From assembly GCA_015689735.1 (NCBI GenBank), contig WVSP01000002.1, forward strand, positions 248,001 to 312,000: a DNA stretch of 64,000 nucleotides, read 5' to 3'. This stretch comes from Rhodobacterales bacterium LSUCC0031. GTDB taxonomy: Bacteria; Pseudomonadota; Alphaproteobacteria; Rhodobacterales; Rhodobacteraceae. How positions within the stretch are numbered: the first letter of the stretch is position 1; every line of letters begins with the position of its first letter. The notes under the pieces are model-generated. The model had not been told where the DNA came from, did no database searches, and worked only from the letters and a program-made list of their open reading frames with translations. Made by a program: the position numbers and the translations under genes. Below, in pieces: positions 58,084 to 64,000 of the stretch.

Positions 58084-58091
58084 TGTATACA
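58084..58091. promoter_or_regulatory. TGTATACA palindrome upstream of the Liv operon
   Basis: The 8-bp palindrome TGTATACA lies about 170 bases before the LivK-like start. ATGTATACAT-type sites are typical of FCD-type GntR regulators. No such regulator is encoded next to it, and an 8-mer can occur by chance, so this is only a candidate. Confidence 0.25.
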
Positions 58092-58157
58092 GTTCGATAT
58101 TCAAGCGTTCTATAGATTGCGCGCGCATTTTAAACCCAAGGTTGCGCTTCTCCAAAA

Positions 58158-58181
58158 AAAGCCGCGCAAAAGCGCGGCTTT
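58158..58181 (-). terminator. Intrinsic terminator after the FAH-family gene
   Basis: GCCGCGC (58161-58167) and GCGCGGC (58172-58178) form a stem around AAAA, extended by AAA/TTT pairs. On the minus strand the stem runs into seven Ts (58154-58160). It lies 24 bases after the stop of the FAH-family gene. The rest of the 58092-58204 gap shows no gene. Confidence 0.9.
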
Positions 58182-58204
58182 CAGGCATATTTTTGGATGT
58201 GGGA

Positions 58205-58894
58205 TCAGACGACTTTGACCGTCAGATCACCGACGCCGGCGATATGGCCTTCCATCACATCGCCGCGTGTGACGGGACCAACCCCTGCCGGTGTGCCGGT
58301 CATGATCACATCGCCTGGTGCCAGCGTGAAATGGCGTGACAAGACCGCGATCATCTCTGGCACTTTCCAGATCATCTGGTTCAGGTCGCCCTCTTGCCGG
58401 ATCTCTCCATTGACTTTGAGCCAAATGGCACCCTGATCGGGATGGCCGATCTGGCTTGCCGGGATCAAGGGGCCACACGGCGCGGAAGCTTCGAAGGCTT
58501 TCCCAATCTCCCACGGGCGGCCCAGCCTTTTCGCTTCACCCTGCAAGTCGCGCCGCGTCATGTCGAGGCCGACCGCATAGCCAAAAACATGATCGAGGGC
58601 TGCATCGACCGCGATATGTGTGCCGCCTTTTGATAGCGCCACGACCAGTTCGATCTCGTGATGCACATCAGAGGTCGCGACAGGGTAAGGGAAATCGCCA
58701 AAGGTGATGTTGTCGGGGTTCTTTTGAAAGAAAAACGGTGGCTCCTTGTCAGGGTCATGGCCCATCTCGATGGCATGGGCGGCGTAGTTGCGCCCGATGC
58801 AATAGACTCGGCGCACGGGAAAGGTCTTGTCCGTGCCAGAAATCGCAACGCGGGTGACAGCGGCAGGGGCGAAAAGATCATTGGCTTGTGTCAT
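58205..58894 (-). CDS. Fumarylacetoacetate hydrolase family protein
   Basis: This 229-residue protein matches the short FAH family (fumarylpyruvate/maleylpyruvate hydrolase, acylpyruvase or oxaloacetate decarboxylase). Motifs are [16 protein letters not shown], the metal ligands in [10 protein letters not shown] and [14 protein letters not shown], and [13 protein letters not shown] near the end. It cleaves a carbon-carbon bond or decarboxylates a beta-dicarbonyl acid with Mg or Mn. Of several clustered ATG codons I chose 58892-58894, which has AGGA at suitable distance. It is a single-gene unit with its own terminator, between the Liv operon and the sox genes. Confidence 0.87.
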   Translation of the reverse strand: MTQANDLFAPAAVTRVAISGTDKTFPVRRVYCIGRNYAAHAIEMGHDPDKEPPFFFQKNPDNITFGDFPYPVATSDVHHEIELVVALSKGGTHIAVDAALDHVFGYAVGLDMTRRDLQGEAKRLGRPWEIGKAFEASAPCGPLIPASQIGHPDQGAIWLKVNGEIRQEGDLNQMIWKVPEMIAVLSRHFTLAPGDVIMTGTPAGVGPVTRGDVMEGHIAGVGDLTVKVV

Positions 58895-59016
58895 GCTCAT
58901 CATCCTGAGGGGCAAACTGCGCATGGTGATGCCCTGCACCAGCGCCTTGGGCAACCGCATTCCGTCACGGCGGGTGTGGTGGACAGGCCGCACGGCAACG
59001 CATTGGGCCGCGTCCG

Positions 59017-60078
59017 CTAGGTTTGGCGCAGCGGGTTGATGCCTTCAATCAAATGACGCAGCCCAAGCCAGCCACCGAGCCAGATCGTGGCGGCGACCAC
59101 CGGGGCGTGGAGCGACAAAAGCGACAGCGCGCCAAGCCCTTGGCCCACTGAACATCCCGCCGCCAAAACGGCGCCGACCCCCATCAAAACCGCGCCACCC
59201 ATTTGGCGCCTCAACTCGCGCGGGTCATCGCAAGCCTCCCAGCGGAAACCATCGCGCCACAGCGTGCCGATGCAGGCACCGATCACCACGCCTGCTACCG
59301 ATCCGATGGCGAAATCAGGTTCAAGCCCTGATGAGAACATCGTGTAGCGGATCGTGTCGCCTACCGATGCGGTAAAGGTATGCGATTGCACGGCCCAAGG
59401 TTCGAAGCCGTTGGCGGCGACCAGCCCCGTTCCGACAAAGCCTGATGTGATGGCGAAGCCCGCGACACAGGCCCAGACGATCTCGGACAGCCGGTTTGCC
59501 CGCGCAAGGGCCAGCACTGCGGCACCGATCAGTCCAAACCCGATCGCCCCTGCAATCGCCCCCGCCGAAAGGCCAAGCGATGCGGCGATCACATGCGCCC
59601 AGCCTTGCTCCGTTATGGGGTTTGGGTCGATGGGAAACAGGGCCGCCCGAAGCCCGGCCAATGGCCCCGACAGCGTCACATAGGCCGCGATCCCCATCAC
59701 GATCGCAATGACCATGGCACGCAGATCACCGCCCCCCAGCCGGGCCAACATGCCATAGCCACAATTCCCCGCATGGGCCATGCCATAGCCAAACAACAGC
59801 CCACCAAGTGCTGCGCCAACCAAGCTGTAGTCATTTCTCAGATAGATCGTATCGCCGAGCCGGATCAGCCCTGCGGCTTCAGCCATGAAATTGCCGATCA
59901 TGGCCACGCCTAACGCGAGCGCCCACATCCATAGCCGCCCACGGTCATTCCCATAATGGGCATCCTCGATCATGCCGAGGGTGCAAAAGCGACCCAAACG
60001 CGCGGCAAGGCCAAGCAAAACACCACCTGCAAGGCCGATCATCGCGATCAGCCATGATTCATCGAAAACAGCGAGCAT
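59017..60078 (-). CDS. soxT: YeeE/YedE-family sulfur-compound transporter, SoxT-like
   Basis: This is a 353-residue membrane protein with about nine to ten helices and the YeeE/YedE repeats. The conserved cysteines that pass the sulfur compound are in [19 protein letters not shown] and [14 protein letters not shown]. An additional Cys lies in GRFCTLGM near the N-terminus. YeeE/TsuA proteins import thiosulfate, and soxT homologues accompany sox genes in related bacteria. It follows the soxR-like gene after 45 bases and is probably co-transcribed with soxS and soxR. Confidence 0.82.
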   Translation of the reverse strand: MLAVFDESWLIAMIGLAGGVLLGLAARLGRFCTLGMIEDAHYGNDRGRLWMWALALGVAMIGNFMAEAAGLIRLGDTIYLRNDYSLVGAALGGLLFGYGMAHAGNCGYGMLARLGGGDLRAMVIAIVMGIAAYVTLSGPLAGLRAALFPIDPNPITEQGWAHVIAASLGLSAGAIAGAIGFGLIGAAVLALARANRLSEIVWACVAGFAITSGFVGTGLVAANGFEPWAVQSHTFTASVGDTIRYTMFSSGLEPDFAIGSVAGVVIGACIGTLWRDGFRWEACDDPRELRRQMGGAVLMGVGAVLAAGCSVGQGLGALSLLSLHAPVVAATIWLGGWLGLRHLIEGINPLRQT

Positions 60079-60123
60079 GTTCCCTCCCTTGCACGCAGGC
60101 CCGCGCCGGTCTGGTGGCAGGGG

Positions 60124-60516
60124 TCAGGTGCAGAACAACTCGTACACGCGTTCGATGATCATCCGCGCCCGGTCATCTGTCAAACTGTAATAAATCTGCT
60201 TGCCTTCGCGGCGCGCTGTGACCAACCCCTCGAGCCTGAGCCGCGAGAGCTGTTGCGACACCGCCGCCTGACGCGAGGCCAGCATCGTTTCGATCTCGGT
60301 CACTGATTTCTCGCCATTTGCCAGCGAGCAAAGGATCATCAAACGCCCCTCATGGCTGATCGCCTTGAGAAAGTCGGAGGCTGTCTGCGCATTGTCGCGC
60401 AAGCGGCGCCATGTCGCCTCGTCGATCTGTTCGTCGATCCGCGGCAATATCGATGTCGCATCATCCATGTCTTCGTCCGCTTGCATGGTCGAAACGTCGG
60501 CTTGTCGGGTCATCAT
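60124..60516 (-). CDS. soxR: ArsR-family sulfur-responsive repressor (SoxR/SqrR/BigR-like)
   Basis: This 130-residue protein has an ArsR winged helix (KSVTEIETMLASRQAAVSQQLSRLRLEGLVTARREGKQIYYSL). It has only two cysteines, Cys63 in LMILCSLANGE and Cys129 in VYELFCT. Their positions on helices 2 and 5 and their 66-residue separation match the redox pair that forms a polysulfide bridge in SqrR/BigR. It should repress the sox genes and release DNA when reactive sulfur accumulates. It lies between soxS and the transporter gene on the minus strand. The N-terminal 25 residues are variable and the exact start is not certain. Confidence 0.88.
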   Translation of the reverse strand: MMTRQADVSTMQADEDMDDATSILPRIDEQIDEATWRRLRDNAQTASDFLKAISHEGRLMILCSLANGEKSVTEIETMLASRQAAVSQQLSRLRLEGLVTARREGKQIYYSLTDDRARMIIERVYELFCT

Positions 60517-60577
60517 CTGGTCCCAGCGCGCATCAAATTGCGCAAATCGAAGTGATTTTCAATATAAACCGTGAAGT

Positions 60578-61012
60578 TCATCCGTCGCCAATCCTGCCCT
60601 TAGTCCATGTGGGGGCATGCTGATCCAGCAAGCGGCCAAGCAATCCCCAAAAGAAATCTTCGCCCGGATACCCTTCGATCCGGCCGACCTCGCGGCTGTC
60701 GCGGGTCAAGATGAAGGTCGGGGTAAAGACCGGGCGCCGGGCCAAGTTCAAATCATCGGGCAAATCGCGCAAATCGACTACGCGCAGCGGCGCAAAGCGA
60801 CCTTCGGGGGTGATCGGATACTCCGGCCCCACATCGGCGTGCCAACGGATGCAATAGACACAGCCACGCTGTTCGACCATCACCAGTTCCCACCCCGACT
60901 GTGCCGGGGCAGGGCTGGCATGCACCGTCATGGCAAGGCCAAGCGCGCCGCACAGGGTAACAACCCAGCGGCGAGCGTAATCTTTCACATGCAACGTTGA
61001 CGAAACTTTCAT
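60578..61012 (-). CDS. soxS: Periplasmic thioredoxin-like protein SoxS
   Basis: This is a 144-residue thioredoxin-fold protein with an N-terminal export signal (about residues 12-38), the redox motif RGCVYC with preceding VMVEQ, and the cis-proline region RRPVFTPTFIL. In Paracoccus, SoxS reduces and reactivates SoxY, receiving electrons from SoxV. It is divergent from soxV across 51 bases. The ATG at 61010-61012 lacks a good ribosome site; an in-frame GTG at 60988 is an alternative that keeps the signal peptide. Confidence 0.85.
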   Translation of the reverse strand: MKVSSTLHVKDYARRWVVTLCGALGLAMTVHASPAPAQSGWELVMVEQRGCVYCIRWHADVGPEYPITPEGRFAPLRVVDLRDLPDDLNLARRPVFTPTFILTRDSREVGRIEGYPGEDFFWGLLGRLLDQHAPTWTKGRIGDG

Positions 61013-61063
61013 GACGCTATTAATATGAATTCTTGAATGTGATGTCCACGGCGAGGCGCGGCA
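61013..61063. promoter_or_regulatory. soxS-soxV divergent control region
   Basis: This 51-base gap carries closely packed ATTC/GAAT half-sites: GAATTC (61027-61032) and TGAAT repeated at 61026-61030 and 61034-61038. BigR/SqrR-type repressors bind ATTC and GAAT half-sites, so this is the likely SoxR operator covering the promoters of both transcripts. The spacing differs from the usual 8 bases, so the exact site is uncertain. Confidence 0.45.
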
Positions 61064-61804
61064 ATGTTCGACATTTCATTGACGGGTGCCTTTCTTGCCG
61101 GCCTTTTGTCATTTCTTTCGCCCTGCATCCTGCCGATGGTACCATTCTACCTGAGCTATCTCGGCGGGATGAGTGCTGTCGAGGTGGCACAGGGTGGCGT
61201 GGTGACGCGTGCGACGCGGATGCGCGCGGTGCTTGGGGCCACCGTCTTCGCGGCAGGCGTCTTGACGGTGTTCGTGGCACTGGGGGCCTCGGCCTCGGTC
61301 TTTGGGCAGGTGTTGCGCGACTGGTTCGATGTGCTGCGCTATCTGGCCGCCGCATTGATCATTGCGATGGGCATGCATTTCCTTGGCGTGATCCGCATCG
61401 GTTTTCTCAACCGATCTTTGCGGGCTGAACCGGGCGACACCGCTAATCTCGGGCTTGGCGGGGCCTATCTGATCGGTCTGGCCTTTGCCTTTGGTTGGAC
61501 ACCTTGCGTCGGCCCGGTCTTGGCCGCGATCTTGTTCATGGCAGGCACGACCGACACGGCGGGGCAGGGGATGGCGCTGTTGACGGCCTATGGTGTGGGA
61601 ATGACGCTTCCCTTTGTCCTGGCGGCAGGCTTTGTCGGACCGTTCATGAAACTGATGGGCCGCTTCCGCCGCCATTTGGGCAAGGTCGAGAAGATCATGG
61701 GCGGCACCTTGATTGTTTTCGGGGTTTTGATCGCCACCAATGCGCTTTTGTATATCGGTGAATGGATGATCAACGAGTTCGCGGTGTTCCAGACCATCGG
61801 GTAA
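61064..61804 (+). CDS. soxV: CcdA/DsbD-like membrane thiol-electron carrier SoxV
   Basis: This 246-residue membrane protein has six helices and the two cysteines of the CcdA family: SPCILPMVPFYLSYL (first helix) and GWTPCVGPVLAAIL (fourth). It moves electrons from cytoplasmic thioredoxin to periplasmic SoxS and SoxW, keeping SoxY reduced. It is the first gene of the plus-strand sox operon and is separated from soxW by 41 bases. Length and motifs match SoxV. Confidence 0.92.
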   Translation: MFDISLTGAFLAGLLSFLSPCILPMVPFYLSYLGGMSAVEVAQGGVVTRATRMRAVLGATVFAAGVLTVFVALGASASVFGQVLRDWFDVLRYLAAALIIAMGMHFLGVIRIGFLNRSLRAEPGDTANLGLGGAYLIGLAFAFGWTPCVGPVLAAILFMAGTTDTAGQGMALLTAYGVGMTLPFVLAAGFVGPFMKLMGRFRRHLGKVEKIMGGTLIVFGVLIATNALLYIGEWMINEFAVFQTIG

Positions 61805-61845
61805 GGGCCACCCCAACAGTCATGGGCAGGAGGAGGCCCAATGCC

Positions 61846-62427
61846 ATGTTCACACGACTGACCGGATGGATCTTCGCCGCAGCCATTGCGCTCGTCAGCC
61901 CTGCGCTGGCCGAGGTTGGTGATGATGGGCTGCATATCGCGCCGTGGATCAACGACACATTCCTCGACCTGCGCGAAGATCTGGCCGATGCCAATGCCCA
62001 AGGCAAACGGCTGGTCATCTTCATCGAACAACGTGGCTGCATCTATTGCACGAAAATGCACGAGGAGGTTTGGGTCATCCCCGAGATCCGCGCGATGCTC
62101 GAAGATGATTTCTACGTCCTGCGCATCAACATGCATGGCTCAACCGAGGTTACCGATTTCGACGGCGAGATGATGGAAGAGCGCCAGATCGCGCGGCGCT
62201 GGCGCAATCTCTTTACACCAACGATCCTGTTCTTCCCCGAAGATGTGCCGGCGGGTGCGACGGGAATCGAGGCCGCCGCCGTTGTCATGCCCGGCGCCTT
62301 CGGTCGCTGGACGACCTTCAACATGCTCAACTGGGTCTTGGAAAAGGGCTATGAGGGCGAGGAAGATTTCCAACGATATCATGCCCGTATGTTCGCCCAG
62401 CAAGCGGCGGCAGGGGCGGTGGATTGA
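61846..62427 (+). CDS. soxW: Periplasmic thioredoxin-like protein SoxW
   Basis: This is a 193-residue periplasmic thioredoxin-fold protein with a Sec signal peptide (to ALAEV, about residue 23), the redox motif RGCIYC preceded by VIFIEQ, and the cis-proline region LFTPTILFF. The ATG at 61846 follows AGGAGGAGG. It resembles SoxS around the active site, including EQRGCxYC, but has a longer C-terminus. It should be a second acceptor of SoxV electrons. A short inverted repeat TGAGCG/CGCTCA (62425-62442) overlaps its stop. Confidence 0.9.
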   Translation: MFTRLTGWIFAAAIALVSPALAEVGDDGLHIAPWINDTFLDLREDLADANAQGKRLVIFIEQRGCIYCTKMHEEVWVIPEIRAMLEDDFYVLRINMHGSTEVTDFDGEMMEERQIARRWRNLFTPTILFFPEDVPAGATGIEAAAVVMPGAFGRWTTFNMLNWVLEKGYEGEEDFQRYHARMFAQQAAAGAVD

Positions 62428-62536
62428 GCGGCTTAGCGCTCACATGCAGAAAATCAAATGTGTTGTTGCAATCTTTGCGCGAGTAAGGCTACGGTATACC
62501 ACGGCCTACTGACTCGGCCAAAGGGAGGGAATCGAA
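62428..62536 (+). promoter_or_regulatory. soxW-soxX intergenic region, possible second sox promoter
   Basis: This 109-base gap contains the GAGCG/CGCTC stem at its start and an A/T-richer part (62455-62475), and ends with the GGGAGGG ribosome site of soxX. In Paracoccus the structural sox genes have their own SoxR-controlled promoter at this position. I see no confident -35/-10 pair or ATTC/GAAT operator here. Confidence 0.35.
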
Positions 62537-63016
62537 ATGAAGCGCCAGATCATGCTGGCGGCCGGCCTTGTGCTCGCCGCAACCAGCCTTCAAGCCGATG
62601 TCATTGCCCCAAATGACGTGGTGGCCAATGAATACGGTGAAATTGCAGCATCCTTGACGGGCCAGCCCGGCGACCCCAAGCGCGGCGCCGAGATCATGGC
62701 CAGCCGGGGTGCCGGAAACTGCCTTGCCTGCCACCAGGTAAGCGCGCTGGACGAATATGCATGGCATGGCGAGGTCGGCCCCTCGCTCGATGGGGTCGGC
62801 GCGCGCTGGGACGAGGCCGGTTTGCGCGGGCTGATCGTCAATGCCGACACGATGTTCCCCCAGTCGATCATGCCGTCCTTCTACCGCGTTTCGGGCTATA
62901 TTCGACCGGGTGATGCGTTCACCGGCAAAGCAGCGCAAGGCGAACTTTCGCCGCTGCTCGCCGCCCAAGACGTCGAAGACGTTGTTGCCTATTTGATGAC
63001 CCTAACCGACTATTGA
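62537..63016 (+). CDS. soxX: Sulfur-oxidation monohaem cytochrome c SoxX
   Basis: This 159-residue periplasmic cytochrome has a signal peptide (to LQADV, about residue 20), one haem motif CLACH (62-66) and the axial Met112 in SIMPSFYRVSGYI. It forms the SoxAX complex that links thiosulfate to the cysteine of SoxY. It precedes soxY by 40 bases. Length and motifs match SoxX of Paracoccus and Rhodovulum. Confidence 0.95.
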   Translation: MKRQIMLAAGLVLAATSLQADVIAPNDVVANEYGEIAASLTGQPGDPKRGAEIMASRGAGNCLACHQVSALDEYAWHGEVGPSLDGVGARWDEAGLRGLIVNADTMFPQSIMPSFYRVSGYIRPGDAFTGKAAQGELSPLLAAQDVEDVVAYLMTLTDY

Positions 63017-63056
63017 TGCGGTCGGTTTTCGTTCAAGATTCAAGGAGAATAGTCTC

Positions 63057-63479
63057 ATGACCCAGACCCGCAGGCAATTCGTCGGCAACGGTTTGGCGGT
63101 TGCGGCGGCCTTTTTCGGGCTGCCCCACATCGCCAATGCCGCCACGCTGGAAGAAGCCATCAACGCTTTCACCGGTGGCGCCAGCACCGCGTCCGAGGGC
63201 ATCACCCTGATCGCGCCCGAGATCGCCGAGAATGGCAACACCGTTCCGATCGAGGTCGATGCACCTGGTGCTGCCGCCATTATGCTGGTGGCCGCAGGCA
63301 ACCCCAACCCTGATGTCTGCACCGTGAACTTCGGCCCCGCCGCGGGTTCGCAGATGGTGTCGACCCGCGTGCGGCTCGCCGGTGAGCAAGAGGTGATCGC
63401 CATCGCCCGCATGCCCGATGGCAGCTTCAAGCAAGCGCGTCAGAATGTGCGTGTGACCATCGGCGGCTGCGGCGGCTGA
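63057..63479 (+). CDS. soxY: Thiosulfate carrier protein SoxY
   Basis: This is a 140-residue carrier protein with a twin-arginine signal (TRRQFVGNGLAVAAAFFGLPHIANA). It ends with the diagnostic C-terminal GGCGG, whose Cys138 carries the sulfur substrate as a thioester-like sulfonate on a flexible arm. It is exported folded together with SoxZ. The gene lies 26 bases before soxZ. Confidence 0.97.
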   Translation: MTQTRRQFVGNGLAVAAAFFGLPHIANAATLEEAINAFTGGASTASEGITLIAPEIAENGNTVPIEVDAPGAAAIMLVAAGNPNPDVCTVNFGPAAGSQMVSTRVRLAGEQEVIAIARMPDGSFKQARQNVRVTIGGCGG

Positions 63480-63505
63480 GCCAGACAGGACAAGGAGTAA
63501 AGACA

Positions 63506-63835
63506 ATGGCAGAGAATGTTGTTCCCCGCGTCCGCGTCCCGCGCGATGCAAAAGCTGGCGATAGCGTGTCCGTGCGCACCCTGATCAGCCACCCGATGGA
63601 AAGCGGCATGCGCCGCGGCAGCGATGGCAATCTGGTTCCGCGCCAGATCATCAATCGCTTCACCTGTGCCTTCAACGGCGAGATGGTGATCGATGTCGAG
63701 ATCCATCCCGGCGTCGCGACCAACCCCTATTTCCAATTTGATGCCAAGGTGAACCAAAGCGGCAGCTTTGACTTCACTTGGTATGATGATGACGGGTCTG
63801 TTTACACCGAAACGGCAGAGATCGCGGTCGCCTGA
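63506..63835 (+). CDS. soxZ: Sulfur-oxidation carrier partner SoxZ
   Basis: This 109-residue protein lacks a signal peptide and should be exported with SoxY by hitchhiking. PRVRVPRDAKAGDSVSVRTLISHPMESGMRR is typical, as is the C-terminal GSFDFTWYDDDGSVYTETAEI. It forms the SoxYZ heterodimer on which thiosulfate is oxidised. It is followed by 49 bases and soxA. Confidence 0.96.
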   Translation: MAENVVPRVRVPRDAKAGDSVSVRTLISHPMESGMRRGSDGNLVPRQIINRFTCAFNGEMVIDVEIHPGVATNPYFQFDAKVNQSGSFDFTWYDDDGSVYTETAEIAVA

Positions 63836-63884
63836 CGGCCGCGACATCACCAGACCGAGCCGTCGCAAGGGAGGATTGACGACA

Positions 63885-64000
63885 ATGACGAGAAACACGC
63901 TTCTGGGTGGCGTCGCGACGGCAGGGCTTGTCGTCGGGATGGCCGGGATCGGCTTTGCCGATATCCGCACGGGCGACAGCCTCGTGATCAATGGCGAGAT
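63885..64000 (+). CDS. soxA: Sulfur-oxidation cytochrome SoxA (5' part, truncated by window end)
   Basis: The ATG at 63885 follows GGGAGG (63869-63874) and encodes a signal peptide starting MTRNTLLGGVATAGLVVG and ending near IGFADIRTGDS. Only 38 complete codons lie inside the window, before any haem motif. The call as SoxA rests on the signal peptide and the order soxXYZA known in Paracoccus. Confidence 0.8.
   Translation, partial: MTRNTLLGGVATAGLVVGMAGIGFADIRTGDSLVINGE

Noticed and set aside
1-64000. tRNA, rRNA, CRISPR, insertion sequences or prophage genes
   Set aside because: I looked for tRNA-like arms, regular spacer arrays, transposase or integrase motifs and paired terminal repeats and found none that held up.

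Overview
The window looks like chromosomal DNA of a Rhodobacterales (Rhodobacteraceae/Paracoccaceae) alphaproteobacterium. The evidence is the high GC content, many 1- to 8-base start/stop overlaps inside operons, a Paracoccus-like sox cluster, a tripartite tricarboxylate (Tct) system, carnitine and methylated-amine catabolism, and several high-affinity uptake systems. I see no rRNA, tRNA, phage, insertion sequence or CRISPR array. Coding density is about 95 percent. The window is mostly a run of catabolic islands, each with its own regulator or transporter. All assignments are from reading the sequence; no database search was run.

Layout. 12-2457 (minus): a GntR/FCD regulator with an SDR and a 3-hydroxyacyl-CoA-dehydrogenase-like enzyme. 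2529-2822 (minus): a small exported protein. 3012-7794 (minus): a glycan operon with a UDP-xylose-synthase-like decarboxylase, a UDP-sugar 4-epimerase, a cellulose-synthase-like GT2 and a GH26-like hydrolase. 8160-8885: a lone class II aldolase-like gene. 8894-17128: a tricarboxylate island, with the regulators tctD, tctE and an extra periplasmic binding protein on the minus strand, and tctC, tctB, tctA, a class III CoA-transferase and a citryl-CoA-lyase-like protein on the plus strand. 17139-20283: a TPP riboswitch and thiM-thiE-thiD-SDR. 20284-29099 (minus): an operon with two dimethylglycine-dehydrogenase-like flavoproteins, an MttB-family methyltransferase, an aldehyde dehydrogenase and a beta-hydroxyacid dehydrogenase, with a divergent LysR gene. 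30031-33838: a LysR regulator divergent from a GMC oxidoreductase and an enolase-superfamily enzyme.

33811-42015: a carnitine/gamma-butyrobetaine island. It has a CdhR-like regulator, an acyl-CoA dehydrogenase, an NDP-forming acyl-CoA synthetase, CaiD, a BKACE (3-dehydrocarnitine cleavage) enzyme, an SDR and a fused L-carnitine dehydrogenase/betainyl-CoA thioesterase. 42012-47161 (minus): a peptide/opine-type ABC importer. 47573-49036: an aldehyde dehydrogenase. 49103-57916 (minus): a branched-chain-amino-acid-type (Liv) ABC importer operon that continues into an aldehyde dehydrogenase, an SDR without its catalytic motif and a flotillin. 58205-58894: an FAH-family hydrolase. 59017-64000: the sox thiosulfate-oxidation cluster, soxS-soxR-soxT on the minus strand and soxV-soxW-soxX-soxY-soxZ-soxA (truncated by the window end) on the plus strand.

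How the parts fit. The carnitine island should yield glycine betaine, acetyl units and reduced cofactors. The MttB/dimethylglycine-dehydrogenase-like operon could demethylate a related quaternary or N-methylated amine. The Tct island appears to import a tricarboxylate (probably citrate), activate it with a CoA-transferase and cleave it without the classical CitDEF complex. In all three solute-binding-protein transporter operons (tct, peptide-type, Liv) a strong hairpin lies just after the binding-protein gene. Several regulatory sites are visible: a TPP riboswitch, an OmpR-type tandem repeat before tctC, AraC-type repeats before the carnitine operon, and twin 22-bp perfect palindromes inside that operon.
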